DNA from: Shimia ponticola | Lineage (GTDB): Bacteria; Pseudomonadota; Alphaproteobacteria; Rhodobacterales; Rhodobacteraceae | Direction of reading: 5' to 3' | Assembly: GCF_007995215.1 (NCBI RefSeq) | Contig: NZ_VCDK01000003.1 | Location: 496,001-560,000 of the forward strand | DNA: 64,000 nucleotides | Shown here: one piece after another, positions 44,502-53,540 of the stretch | Layout: every line of letters starts with the position of its first letter | How positions within the stretch are numbered: the stretch's first letter is position 1 | Notes under the pieces: generated by a model | What the model saw: the letters and a program-made list of their open reading frames with translations, nothing else | Told to the model about the DNA's origin: nothing | Databases searched by the model: none | Position numbers and translations under genes: made by a program

Positions 44502-46195
44502 TCCGCAGCGATGGCTTTGGGGGTGGCCGCAGCCTTTGGCTTTGGCTTGGCCCCGTGTTCGTATTCTTCAAGAAAATCAAGCACGTCTTGCCGGTATTTG
44601 TAGTAATCCGGGTGCTCGAGAAGCGCCTTGCGTGTTCGCGGGCGTGGCAGGTCAACATTGACGATCTTGCCGATGGTCGCCTGCGGTCCGTTGGTCATCA
44701 TCACGACGCGGTCCGCCAGCAAGATCGCCTCGTCCACGTCGTGGGTCACACAGATTGCCGTCACCTTCGTGCGCGACCACACCTCCATCAACACTTCCTG
44801 AAGTTCCCAGCGCGTCAGGCTGTCAAGCATCCCAAAAGGTTCATCGAGAAGCAGCAGCTTGGGCGAAAGCGCAAAGGCGCGTGCAATACCGACACGCTGC
44901 TGCATGCCGTTCGACATCTCGCTTGCGGGCTTGTCCATCGCATCCGCCAGCCCCACCCGTTCGAGGTAATAATCGACGACATCCTGCTTTTCTTCGCGGG
45001 ACGCGCGCGGATAGACCTTGTCCACACCAATCGCGCAGTTCTCTCGCGCGGTCAGCCAGGGGAACAGGTTGGGCGATTGGAAGACCACGGCACGTTCCGG
45101 ATCTGCCCCTTCGACATGCGTGCCGTCCAGCTTGATCGCCCCTTTTGAGATTGGGTTCAGTCCCGCCGCCATGGTCAGCACCGTCGACTTGCCACAGCCT
45201 GAATGGCCAATCAGCGAAATAAACTCACCCCGGTCGATCTTGAGGTCGAAATCCTCGACCACGGTCAACGGTCCCTTGGGCGTCGGATAGATTTTGTGCA
45301 GCATCGAGAAGTCGAGGAAGCGATTATCAATCAGCCCCTTCTGCGCCTCGGCTACCGCACTCGGCACGCCGTGGATTGGCGTCACATCGGGCAGCAAACG
45401 AGAGCCTTCAACCTTGGCCTCGATCCCCACATCCATCAGGTATTTTGTGACGTCGGCGCGCAGTTTCTTGAACGTTTCATTCGTGTTCATCGCCATCCGG
45501 TCGCGCGGGCGCGGGATGGTCACTTTGAACTCTTCGCCGAGGGTCCCGTCGGGGTTTAGGGCAATGATCCGGTCTGCCAGAATGATTGCTTCGTCAACGT
45601 CATTGGTGATCAGGACGCAGGTCTTCTTATCGGCTTCCCAGATGTGTTCAATTTCATCAGCAAGGTTGGCGCGGGTCAGCGCGTCAAGCGCGGACAAAGG
45701 CTCGTCCAACAGCAGCATCTCAGGGTTCATTGCCAGCGCTCTGGCAACATTCACCCGCTGGCGCATACCGCCCGATAATTCAGCAGGACGCCGGGATGCG
45801 GCGTGGCTCAGCCCCACCATCTGAATGTAATGGGCGACCTTCTCGTCCTTTTCTGATGAGGACAGCTTTGGAAACACCGTGTCGACCGCCAACCGCACAT
45901 TTCCCGTCACCGTAAGCCACGGCATCAGCGAATAGCTTTGGAAAATGACGCCGCGATCTGGGCTTGGTTCCGTGATCTCGGCACCTTTGAAGGTTGCAGT
46001 GCCCTTGGTTGGACGTTCCAGCCCGGCCATCATGTTGATCAGCGTCGTCTTTCCGGTGCCGGAGAAGCCGAGGAGGACCAGAAACTCCCCCTCTGCCACA
46101 TCGAGGTCGATGTTCTTCAACACATCGGTCCGCGCCGCGCCTTCACCGAAAGACTTTGAGACGTTTTCGAGTTTGAGAATGCTCATCTGGCTCAC
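44498..46195 (-). CDS. Nitrate ABC transporter ATPase, two nucleotide-binding domains fused
   Basis: 565 residues holding two complete ABC modules in one chain. Domain 1 (about 1-260) has GFSGTGKTT, LSGGMRQR and MLLLDEPLSALD. Domain 2 (about 290-545) has GHSGCGKST, MSNGMQQR and LLLLDEPFGMLD. Cyanobacterial systems have separate NrtC and NrtD, with NrtC carrying a sensor domain that is missing here. A GTG start at 46195 overlaps the nrtB stop (GTGA). The C-terminal PKPKAAATPKAIAAE tail is low complexity. Confidence 0.9.
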   Translation of the reverse strand: MSQMSILKLENVSKSFGEGAARTDVLKNIDLDVAEGEFLVLLGFSGTGKTTLINMMAGLERPTKGTATFKGAEITEPSPDRGVIFQSYSLMPWLTVTGNVRLAVDTVFPKLSSSEKDEKVAHYIQMVGLSHAASRRPAELSGGMRQRVNVARALAMNPEMLLLDEPLSALDALTRANLADEIEHIWEADKKTCVLITNDVDEAIILADRIIALNPDGTLGEEFKVTIPRPRDRMAMNTNETFKKLRADVTKYLMDVGIEAKVEGSRLLPDVTPIHGVPSAVAEAQKGLIDNRFLDFSMLHKIYPTPKGPLTVVEDFDLKIDRGEFISLIGHSGCGKSTVLTMAAGLNPISKGAIKLDGTHVEGADPERAVVFQSPNLFPWLTARENCAIGVDKVYPRASREEKQDVVDYYLERVGLADAMDKPASEMSNGMQQRVGIARAFALSPKLLLLDEPFGMLDSLTRWELQEVLMEVWSRTKVTAICVTHDVDEAILLADRVVMMTNGPQATIGKIVNVDLPRPRTRKALLEHPDYYKYRQDVLDFLEEYEHGAKPKPKAAATPKAIAAE

Positions 46196-47268
46196 CGGTT
46201 ATTTGTGAAGGTGAAGAGCGACTGAAGCGCGTACATGACCCGATCCAGCATGAAGCCGATGATCCCGATGGTCAGAACAGCCACCATGATCTTGGCCAGC
46301 GAGGACGACGATCCATTCTGGAATTCATCCCAAACGAATTTGCCAAGGCCAGGGTTCTGCGCCAGCATTTCAGCGGCGATCAGCACCATCCAGCCCACAC
46401 CGAGCGACAGACGAAGCCCGGTAAAGATAAGCGGCAGCGCCGATGGCAAGACCAGCTTGGTGATTTTGGTATAGGTGTTCATTTTCAACACCTTCGAGAC
46501 GTTCACGAGATCCTTGTCGATGCTCGACACGCCCAGCGCGGTGTTGATCAGAGTGGGCCAAAGCGAACAGAGGGTGACAGTGATCGCAGAGGTCAGGAAG
46601 GATTTGGCGAACCAGCCGTCTTGGGTCACGTACACGGCAGAGACGACCATGGTGACAATCGGCAACCACGCCAGCGGTGAGACGGGTTTAAAGATTTGGA
46701 TAATCGGATTGAGCGCGGCGTTAGCAGTGGGTGACAGACCGGCCATGATGCCAAGCGGGATCGCGACAACAGATGCGATCAAAAAGCCGAAGAACACCGT
46801 TTTGATCGACGTCCAGATTTGCTGATAATAACTCGGCGCTCCGGTATAGGCGCGCACAATGGGTTCCTGCCCCTGCTGGGCACGACGTTCATTCAGCTTG
46901 GCGACCTGCTCTTCAAAACGCTCGCGGCTGGCCGCTTTGTTTTGCGCATCCTCGTGCAGATTAACGGCCTCTTCCCAAACCTGTGCCGGACCGGGAATGG
47001 CCCCGAGAGAGGTTTGAACCGTAGGCGCCAAGGCCGCCCAGAGTGTCAGAAACCCGGCAATGGCCAATAGGGGAACGCCCAAAAGCCTCCAGATTTCGGA
47101 CACTTGTGCCTTGGGGTTGTCGCCCGCAATCGCTTTCAGGATCGGCGTCAGCCAAGACACCCCGATGACCTGAAACCATTTGTCGGCGGCGTTGATGCGG
47201 GTGAAACGGCGTTCGCGACGTGCTTCTCGTGCGGCGTCGGCTTGGAAATCTGGCTCTGCTGTGCTCAT
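46192..47268 (-). CDS. nrtB: Nitrate ABC transporter permease
   Basis: 358 residues. A charged N-terminus is followed by one helix, a linker of about 60 residues with the EEQVAKLNERRAQQGQEP coiled-coil-like stretch, and the BPD_transp_1 core with the EAA-type loop AALPLIFTGLRLSLGVGWMVLIAAEMLA. The start at 47268 (MSTAEPDF) is preferred over 18 codons upstream, which lie in the hairpin between nrtA and nrtB. Confidence 0.9.
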   Translation of the reverse strand: MSTAEPDFQADAAREARRERRFTRINAADKWFQVIGVSWLTPILKAIAGDNPKAQVSEIWRLLGVPLLAIAGFLTLWAALAPTVQTSLGAIPGPAQVWEEAVNLHEDAQNKAASRERFEEQVAKLNERRAQQGQEPIVRAYTGAPSYYQQIWTSIKTVFFGFLIASVVAIPLGIMAGLSPTANAALNPIIQIFKPVSPLAWLPIVTMVVSAVYVTQDGWFAKSFLTSAITVTLCSLWPTLINTALGVSSIDKDLVNVSKVLKMNTYTKITKLVLPSALPLIFTGLRLSLGVGWMVLIAAEMLAQNPGLGKFVWDEFQNGSSSSLAKIMVAVLTIGIIGFMLDRVMYALQSLFTFTNNR

Positions 47269-47293
47269 TGACCTGTCTCCGGGATGAGGTGGC

Positions 47294-47317
47294 GCGGGCG
47301 ATCCTGTGACCGCCCGC
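47294..47317 (-). promoter_or_regulatory. Intercistronic hairpin between nrtA and nrtB
   Basis: GCGGGCG (47294-47300) pairs perfectly with CGCCCGC (47311-47317). It sits between the binding-protein gene and its permease without a T-run, and probably stabilises the nrtA mRNA end or partly reduces downstream expression. Confidence 0.6.
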
Positions 47318-47337
47318 TGCATGGGTTGGCCCGAGGG

Positions 47338-48705
47338 TTATCCCTGGATGTTCTCGCCCACGACGACCTGGTCGCCTTTCAGACCGATCGGCAGGCTCTC
47401 GAGATAGGCATTTGGGAAGCGGCCATCATATGCGATGCCGTCGATGATATCGGCGGCTGGCGTTGGCTCTTTGTAGCCGTCGCTGTCCCATGGGAAGTCC
47501 TGAGCATTCGCCAGACCGTCATCGACCAGCGATTGCGCGGCTTCCAGATAGATGTCCGGGCGGTAAACGCTCTCTGCGACTTCCTTGTACCATGCATCGG
47601 TCTGAGGCTCGGCAATCTGACCCCAGCGGCGCATCTGCGTCAAATACCAGATGGCGTCAGAGTAGTATGGATAGGTTGCGTTGTAGCGGAAGAAGACGTT
47701 GAAATCGGGGATTTCGCGGACGTCGCCTTTCTCGAACTCGAAGGTGCCGGTCATCGAATTAGCGATGACTTCGTAATCCGCGCCCACATATTCTGGACGG
47801 CTCAGGATCTCGACCGCCGCCTCGCGGTTGGCGTTGTCGTTTTCATCCAACCAGATCGCAGCCCGGATCAATGCCCGTGTCAGCGCCTTGGTCGTGTTCG
47901 GGTTCTCCTCGACGAACTCAGCCGTCAGACCAAACACCTTTTCAGGATTGTTTTTCCAAAGCTGATAATCGGTGATGACCGGAACGCCGATGCCTTTGAA
48001 CACCGCCTGCTGGTTCCATGGCTCACCCACGCAATACCCGTGGATGGTGCCGGCTTCGAGTGTCGCTGGCATTTGCGGCGGCGGGGTCACGGACAAAAAG
48101 ACATCCGCCCCGATTTGTCCCGTGATGTTCTCTGGGCTGTAGTAACCCGGATTGATCCCACCAGCGGCCAGCCAATAACGCAGCTCGTAATTGTGGGTCG
48201 AAACCGGGAACACCATGCCCATGTTAAAGGGCTCGCCCTTGGCGTTGAACTCTTCGATGACAGGGACGAGGGCTTCTGCCGAGATGGGGTGCTGCGGGCG
48301 GCCATCATCCATCGACGGAATGTTGGGGCGCATCATGTCCCACACTTCGTTCGACACGGTGATCCCGTTCCCGTTCAGGTCCATCGAGAAAGGCGTCACG
48401 ATATGGGCTTCGGTGCCATAGCCGATGGTCGCGGCCAGAGGTTGCCCTGCCAGCATGTGCGCGCCGTCCAACTGCCCGTCGATGACGCCATCAAGAAGTA
48501 CTTTCCAGTTCGCCTGCGCCTCCAGGGTGACGAACAGACCTTCGTCCAAGAAGTAACCCTGCTCATAAGCAACAGCGAGCGGTGCCATGTCGGTCAGTTT
48601 GATGAACCCGAAAGTCAGTTCGTCTTTTTCCAGTTCAAGCAATTCAGCGAAGGCGGGCGACGCCATCGCGGTGGTCGCAGCCAAGGAAAGGAGGAGTTTC
48701 TTCAT
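47338..48705 (-). CDS. nrtA: Nitrate ABC transporter substrate-binding protein
   Basis: 455 residues with a Sec signal peptide [20 protein letters not shown]. The body belongs to the NrtA/CmpA family ([48 protein letters not shown]). The start at 48705 follows GGGGA and matches the family. A longer upstream frame is discarded since it would run into the leader terminator. First structural gene of the nas transport/assimilation operon. Confidence 0.93.
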   Translation of the reverse strand: MKKLLLSLAATTAMASPAFAELLELEKDELTFGFIKLTDMAPLAVAYEQGYFLDEGLFVTLEAQANWKVLLDGVIDGQLDGAHMLAGQPLAATIGYGTEAHIVTPFSMDLNGNGITVSNEVWDMMRPNIPSMDDGRPQHPISAEALVPVIEEFNAKGEPFNMGMVFPVSTHNYELRYWLAAGGINPGYYSPENITGQIGADVFLSVTPPPQMPATLEAGTIHGYCVGEPWNQQAVFKGIGVPVITDYQLWKNNPEKVFGLTAEFVEENPNTTKALTRALIRAAIWLDENDNANREAAVEILSRPEYVGADYEVIANSMTGTFEFEKGDVREIPDFNVFFRYNATYPYYSDAIWYLTQMRRWGQIAEPQTDAWYKEVAESVYRPDIYLEAAQSLVDDGLANAQDFPWDSDGYKEPTPAADIIDGIAYDGRFPNAYLESLPIGLKGDQVVVGENIQG

Positions 48706-48754
48706 GGGTGTCCCCGTAATTTGCCCAGCGCCCTGAAAGCCCTGAGTGACAACG

Positions 48755-48806
48755 AAAAAAAGGCCGTTCACTTGCCTCCGACGAAACCGGAAGGAAGTGA
48801 GCGACC
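48755..48806 (-). terminator. Intrinsic terminator in the nas leader
   Basis: The stem at 48762-48806 is followed on the minus strand by seven consecutive T (48755-48761). It precedes the nrtA start by about 50 nt, so it would block the whole nrtA-cysG operon unless disrupted. This placement is what is expected of a NasST-controlled attenuator. Confidence 0.8.
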
Positions 48807-48834
48807 TTGCTCAGAATAACCCTGTCAGTGGGTT
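48762..48834 (-). promoter_or_regulatory. Leader of the nas operon: hairpin plus terminator, likely NasT target
   Basis: Minus-strand leader between nasS and nrtA. A hairpin AACCC/GGGTT with a 7-nt loop containing ACUGAC (48818-48834) is followed by a long terminator stem (48762-48806). The stem is GGTCG paired with CGGCC using one G-U, then TCACTT with AAGTGA, with TTCCG over CGGAG near the loop. The T-run of the terminator is annotated separately. NasT-type ANTAR proteins bind tandem hexaloop hairpins and stop such terminators from forming. A further stem at 48919-48946 (CAGAC...GTCTG) may be the first hairpin. Confidence 0.65.
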
Positions 48835-48961
48835 GGAATTCAGTGCGCCTGCCATCATCGCCAAACGCAGGTTGACTATGCCGCGCTGCAGAAAGCGGTG
48901 CCAGTCATTGCCGCGCAACAGACACCCTCATTTCTCGGATCGTCTGTTTTTTGTGCAAGAT

Positions 48962-50128
48962 TCATGGGTAAGGGTCGAAAACTTGACCGTCGAAAAACCC
49001 GTCCGGCTGTAACACCAGCTTACCTGCCGCTGACGCAACGGCTGTCGGAGCGAGAATCGATCCTTCAACCTTGGCTGATGCGCCTGGCATATCGTGGCCC
49101 GGAATGCTCAGATGCTGACGATGCAGATCGGGGCGCACAACGCGCCGCAACGTGGATTCATCAAGAACTGTTCCGCCATGGGTCTTTTGCAACCGCTCAG
49201 AAATCCAACGGGCTTGGCTGATCCACGGAAATGTCGCGGCACCGCGGTGAAACTCTAAAAACCCATCCACACGGCGGTGATCGCCTCGGCTCGAAATCAT
49301 CAATTGTCCGGACAGGGCCCGATCAATCAATTCGGCAGAAACGTCCAGATAGGCCTTGCGCGACAGCAGATCGCTCGCAGACGCTCTGACCTCGGGTTTG
49401 GCCAGCCACCGCCCCGCCTTCCAGACGGCGCGCATCAAGCGGCCCAAAAGATCCGGTTCTGTCTCGGCCCAGTCAGTCCGGACCGCGAGCACCTTTTCAG
49501 GTGAAAAGTTCCAGATCGCCTTGGCGGGCAGCAATAAGGCCGCAACCCCGGCATCGACCGAAACCGACCCCCAAGGTTCGCCGACACAAAATGCATCGAC
49601 CTCGCCAGCGGCAAGCGCCGAAGCCATCAAGGGCGGCGGCACGGTGCGGATTGCAATGCCCGTGTTGTTCAGCGCGGTCCCAGCGGCCCAGTAGCGCAGC
49701 AATTCGACATGCATGGAAAACGGGAACGGCACGCCAAAGGTCAAAGGTCGGTCACAGACCTCGGCCAACGCGGATGCTGCCGCCTTTGCGTTCGCGAAGT
49801 CAAAGGCAAAGCCATTCGCGCGCAGTTTTTCCTCTAGCGGCTTGCCGACGCCAATCACGTTCCCATTCACCGATAGGACCGACACGGTGGACAACGAGGT
49901 CGCCGCGCCGCCCAAGCCCATGGCCAAGGCAATCGGTACCGGAGACAGCATATGCGCCGCATCTACACGGCCAAATGCAAGCATATCGCGCACAGATGAC
50001 CACGACGGCGCAGCGACCAAATCAAGCGCAATGCCTTCGGTCTGCGCAAATCCCATTTCTTCTGCGATGATCAGCGGCGCTGCATCGACGAGGGGCATGT
50101 AGGCGACGGAAACCTTGACTTCTTTCAT
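48962..50128 (-). CDS. nasS: NasS-like nitrate sensor (NrtA/CmpA family without signal peptide)
   Basis: 388 residues in the nitrate-binding family: VAYMPLVDAAPLIIAEEMGFAQ at the N-terminus and FCVGEPWGSVSVDAG at the ligand lobe. It has no signal peptide, so it is cytoplasmic, unlike nrtA at 47338. NasS binds NasT and releases it when nitrate is present. The start overlaps the nasT stop as ATGA. Confidence 0.9.
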   Translation of the reverse strand: MKEVKVSVAYMPLVDAAPLIIAEEMGFAQTEGIALDLVAAPSWSSVRDMLAFGRVDAAHMLSPVPIALAMGLGGAATSLSTVSVLSVNGNVIGVGKPLEEKLRANGFAFDFANAKAAASALAEVCDRPLTFGVPFPFSMHVELLRYWAAGTALNNTGIAIRTVPPPLMASALAAGEVDAFCVGEPWGSVSVDAGVAALLLPAKAIWNFSPEKVLAVRTDWAETEPDLLGRLMRAVWKAGRWLAKPEVRASASDLLSRKAYLDVSAELIDRALSGQLMISSRGDHRRVDGFLEFHRGAATFPWISQARWISERLQKTHGGTVLDESTLRRVVRPDLHRQHLSIPGHDMPGASAKVEGSILAPTAVASAAGKLVLQPDGFFDGQVFDPYP

Positions 50129-50709
50129 CCCAAGAGCCCCGCTGCAGTCACCAGTGCCTCTGCCACATCCGCAACGCGACGCCCCTGGTTCATCGCCGTC
50201 TTGCGCAACAGGGCATAGGCCGCTTCTTCGTCTATGCCCTTGGCCTTCATCAAAAGCCCTTTGGCACGATCAATCACCTTGCGTTCTTCCAAGGCACGCC
50301 GGGTTTCTGCGAGCTCTTCTCGCATCTGACGCACCATCGAAAAACGCGCGATCGCGGTATCCATGACTGGCTTTAATCGACCGGGCTCTAGCCCATCGAC
50401 AACATAGGCGGACACCCCTGCCTCGACGGCCGCTTCGGCCAGACCATCGGCATTCCCGGACACGAACATGGCCACAGGACGCTCCAAAGGCCCTGATGCC
50501 AGCGTCATCTCCTCCATCATGTCTCTGGTCGGATTATCAATATCAATCAGAACGATATCCGGTTGATGCGCCGCGATCTGACGCGCCAATGCGCTGGCAT
50601 CCCCGATGACCAACACGTCGCAGGCACAGGCATCGTTCAGCGCATCAACAATCGCAATCGCACGATCCCGGTCCTGCTCGACGACAACAACTTTCAGGCT
50701 GTTTTCCAT
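50125..50709 (-). CDS. nasT: ANTAR-domain antitermination regulator
   Basis: 194 residues. A receiver-like domain (residues 1 to about 120) holds the Asp in VLIDIDNP, and the C-terminal ANTAR RNA-binding domain (about 130-190) reads ALEERKVIDRAKGLLMKAKGIDEEAAYALLRKTAMNQGRRVADVAEAL. It acts as a positive regulator by binding leader RNA. Paired with nasS, and the leader between nasS and nrtA contains a suitable target. First gene of the nas cluster; 212 nt separate it from urtE. Confidence 0.92.
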   Translation of the reverse strand: MENSLKVVVVEQDRDRAIAIVDALNDACACDVLVIGDASALARQIAAHQPDIVLIDIDNPTRDMMEEMTLASGPLERPVAMFVSGNADGLAEAAVEAGVSAYVVDGLEPGRLKPVMDTAIARFSMVRQMREELAETRRALEERKVIDRAKGLLMKAKGIDEEAAYALLRKTAMNQGRRVADVAEALVTAAGLLG

Positions 50710-50921
50710 GCCATGGGCGTGAAGCGATCAGGTCCGACAGACAAGTCGCAACGCGCCGCGATCAAGACCCATCCAGAACCCCTGCCCGATTTTTCAGCCG
50801 CGCGCCTAATTTCACGGCACCTCATACAATCAGGTCAGCTTGTGTCATGAGCGGCTCAAGCTGAAATCGCAAAAGGTCGGCATGCGATCAATCCGAATCT
50901 ATCTGCCACCACAAGGTCCGT

Positions 50922-51617
50922 CTAAAGGGCGAGTGCGTCCAGCAGAGCTTCACGTTTTGCCTCGGCCTTTGGCAGCGATTGCACCACCTCTCCACGCTGC
51001 ATGATGTGGAAATGGTCAGAGTTGAGGTAAGCAAATTCAAAATTCTGTTCGACGAGGATAATCGCCAAATTCCCGCGATCCCGCAGAACTTGGATCGTGC
51101 GACCGATCATCTGAATGATATTCGGCTGAATTCCTTCGGTCGGCTCATCCAGCAGCAAAACCTTGGGTCGCGCGATCAATGCGCGGGCTATGGAAAGCTG
51201 CTGTTGTTGCCCCCCCGATAGATCGCCCCCGCGCCGCGTTCTCATTTCAGCGAGAACTGGGAAGAGATCAAAGATGTCGTCCGGGATGGTTCGATCCGCT
51301 TTCGGAAGACAGGCAAAACCTGTTTCGAGGTTTTCCTCAACGGTCATCAGCGGGAATATCTCACGGCCTTGTGGGACATACCCAACACCGGCCTTTGCGG
51401 CCACCGCCGCACGCCCCGACGGCAGAGCCTTGCCGTCCAATGTGACAGATCCGGCTGAGAACGGGTGACGCCCTGCAATGGCCTTCATCAGGCTGGTCTT
51501 TCCCACCCCGTTGGTGCCCGTGACACAGGTCACCTGCCCCAACGGTGCTTGTAGCGTGATGCCATTCAGTATCTGGGATTGCCCGTATTTCAGGGACAGG
51601 TTTTCAATCGCCAGCAT
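50922..51617 (-). CDS. urtE: Urea ABC transporter ATP-binding subunit
   Basis: 231 residues, LivF-type ATPase: Walker A GTNGVGKTS, GYVPQGREIFPLMTVEENL, signature LSGGQQQQ, Walker B VLLLDEPTEGIQPN. The GIQPNII sequence after Walker B is typical of UrtE. The start at 51617 (MLAIENLSLKYG) overlaps urtD by 14 nt; an upstream in-frame start is not used. Confidence 0.9.
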   Translation of the reverse strand: MLAIENLSLKYGQSQILNGITLQAPLGQVTCVTGTNGVGKTSLMKAIAGRHPFSAGSVTLDGKALPSGRAAVAAKAGVGYVPQGREIFPLMTVEENLETGFACLPKADRTIPDDIFDLFPVLAEMRTRRGGDLSGGQQQQLSIARALIARPKVLLLDEPTEGIQPNIIQMIGRTIQVLRDRGNLAIILVEQNFEFAYLNSDHFHIMQRGEVVQSLPKAEAKREALLDALAL

Positions 51618-52359
51618 CGCTACGCCCCAAATAAACATCCACGACCGTTTTGTTTTTGGTCACATGATCCAGCGAGCCTTCGGCCAGGACCGATCCTTCG
51701 TGCAAAACGGTAACTTTGCAATTCAGCCGCCGCACGAATTCCATGTCATGTTCGACAACGATCACCGCCCGAGTCTCGGCTGCCTTTTTTAGAATGTCAG
51801 TCGTGTGTTCGCGTTCATGGGCCGTCATGCCCGCCGCCGGTTCATCGACCAATAACAGGCGCGGTGATTGTGCCAACAGCATCCCGATCTCAAGCCATTG
51901 CTTTTGGCCATGGCTCAACTCTCCTGCGGGGCGTGCCAAATGGTCGGTCAGATTGATCTCTTCGGCGATTTCTTCCAGCCGCGCAGCGCCTTCGCGGGTT
52001 TTCTTGTAGAACAGGACCGAAAACGGCCCACGGGGGTTCTTCAACGCCATGGCCAGATTTTCGCGCACGGTCTGGGCCTCGAACACTGTGGGTTTCTGAA
52101 ACTTGCGACCGATCCCAAGCCTCGCAATTTCGCTCTCGGACATCCCAATCAGCGACCGGCTGTCTTCACCAAATCGAATGCTTCCTTCATCGGGTTTGGT
52201 CTTGCCCGTGATGATGTCCATAAAGGTGGTTTTGCCCGCACCGTTTGGGCCGATGACGGCACGCAATTCGGGCTCTCCGATTTGAAGGGACAGGTTGCTG
52301 ATCGCCTGAAACCCATCAAAGTTCTTGGAGATGCCTGACATTTCAAGAAGCGAAGTCAT
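51604..52359 (-). CDS. urtD: Urea ABC transporter ATP-binding subunit
   Basis: 251 residues, LivG-type ATPase: Walker A GPNGAGKTT, FQKPTVFEAQTVRENLAMAL, LSHGQKQW signature and LLLVDEPAAGMT Walker B. The LSHGQKQWLEIGM variant signature is usual for UrtD. It overlaps urtC by 4 nt. With UrtE it forms the heterodimeric ATPase. Confidence 0.92.
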   Translation of the reverse strand: MTSLLEMSGISKNFDGFQAISNLSLQIGEPELRAVIGPNGAGKTTFMDIITGKTKPDEGSIRFGEDSRSLIGMSESEIARLGIGRKFQKPTVFEAQTVRENLAMALKNPRGPFSVLFYKKTREGAARLEEIAEEINLTDHLARPAGELSHGQKQWLEIGMLLAQSPRLLLVDEPAAGMTAHEREHTTDILKKAAETRAVIVVEHDMEFVRRLNCKVTVLHEGSVLAEGSLDHVTKNKTVVDVYLGRSDAGD

Positions 52360-53537
52360 GATTTGCGCACCAACTTGTCAAAGAGGCCACCGATGCCCTT
52401 GGGTGCAAAGAGTGTGACCAGAACAAAGGTCCCGCCCAGCAGCACCAACCACCAATCGACCCATTGGATCGTGTAAAAGCCAAGGTTGATGCTGGGCGCG
52501 CCACCGCCCGTGAACCAACTGGACAGAAGCGAGACAAGCGCTGCGCCAATCACGGCACCATAGAGCCGCCCGCGCCCGCCGATGGCGACCCAGACCGCCA
52601 GATAGATCGACGCGATGGGGGCGATCTCCGCAGGGTTGATAATGCCGGCCTGCGGGTAATACAGCGCGCCCGCAATGCCCGCCACGATGGCCGTAATGGT
52701 AAAGACGAAAAGCTTATAGCTCTCGACATGATAGCCGAGGAACCGCACGCGGCTCTCATCATCGCGGATCGCTTGGATGATGTTGCCCAGTTTGCTGTCG
52801 GTGATCCACGCAAAGAGAAGATATCCCAGAGCGAGCGCCAGAGCCGAGGCAAGAAAGAAGGCCAGTGAGACAACATCCTGCCCGCTGTCCGCGAGCCCGG
52901 GGACGTTCTGCAGGCCCGAGAGGCCATTGTTGCCCCGCAGCCCGCTATCGTTCTGGAAGAGGTAGAGCGACAGCGCGAGCGTCATCGCTTGGGTCAGGAT
53001 CGACAAATAGACGCCGGTGACCCGGCTGCGAAACGCAAGCCAGCCAAAGATCAGCGCCAGAAGCCCCGGCACCAGCACGACGAAGGCCAGTTGGATGAAC
53101 AAGCTATCCGCGAAGGCCCAGATCAACGGGAATTCCGACGATCCGACCACGCCGAAAATCTGATTGCCGATTGCGTCAGATATTTCCTGCGGCGTTGGCG
53201 GAATGACCTGTCCGGCAAGGCTTTCGGCGACGATGATCTCGGTGCGGGCATACATCAGCCACATGCCAATGGCGTATCCGCCGATGCCGAAAAACGCGAA
53301 GTGGCCAAGGCTCAGGATGCCGCAATAGCCCCAGACCACATCCATGGCGATGGCGATAAGGCACAGGCACAGCGTCTTGCCCAGCGTCTTAACAAAGGAG
53401 GTCGAGATCAGTCCTACGCCCGTTGCCTCGGACAGCACAGCGACCACGGCTGTGAACAGGCCGAGCGCCATAAGGAGATACAGCACCGATGGATTGCGGG
53501 CGACAAAGGATGTGCGGGGTGTGTGTTCCTTGGTCAT
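52356..53537 (-). CDS. urtC: Urea ABC transporter permease
   Basis: A 393-residue LivM-type permease with about ten membrane helices, including CLIAIAMDVVWGYCGILSLGHFAFFGIGGYAIGMW. The long periplasmic loop with PPTPQEISDAIGNQIFG and the late YHVESYKLFVFTITAIVAGIAGALYY block are typical. It is 3 nt behind urtB. Confidence 0.92.
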   Translation of the reverse strand: MTKEHTPRTSFVARNPSVLYLLMALGLFTAVVAVLSEATGVGLISTSFVKTLGKTLCLCLIAIAMDVVWGYCGILSLGHFAFFGIGGYAIGMWLMYARTEIIVAESLAGQVIPPTPQEISDAIGNQIFGVVGSSEFPLIWAFADSLFIQLAFVVLVPGLLALIFGWLAFRSRVTGVYLSILTQAMTLALSLYLFQNDSGLRGNNGLSGLQNVPGLADSGQDVVSLAFFLASALALALGYLLFAWITDSKLGNIIQAIRDDESRVRFLGYHVESYKLFVFTITAIVAGIAGALYYPQAGIINPAEIAPIASIYLAVWVAIGGRGRLYGAVIGAALVSLLSSWFTGGGAPSINLGFYTIQWVDWWLVLLGGTFVLVTLFAPKGIGGLFDKLVRKS

Positions 53538-53540
53538 GGA

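Noticed and set aside
47284-48819. 511-codon plus-strand open frame antisense to nrtA
   Set aside because: The minus strand holds a signal peptide and NrtA motifs throughout; the antisense frame also runs into the leader terminator.
48880-48906. Sigma-54 promoter in the nas leader (TGGCAC then TGCA)
   Set aside because: The GG to GC spacing is one base too long for a sigma-54 site, and it would lie inside the predicted leader.
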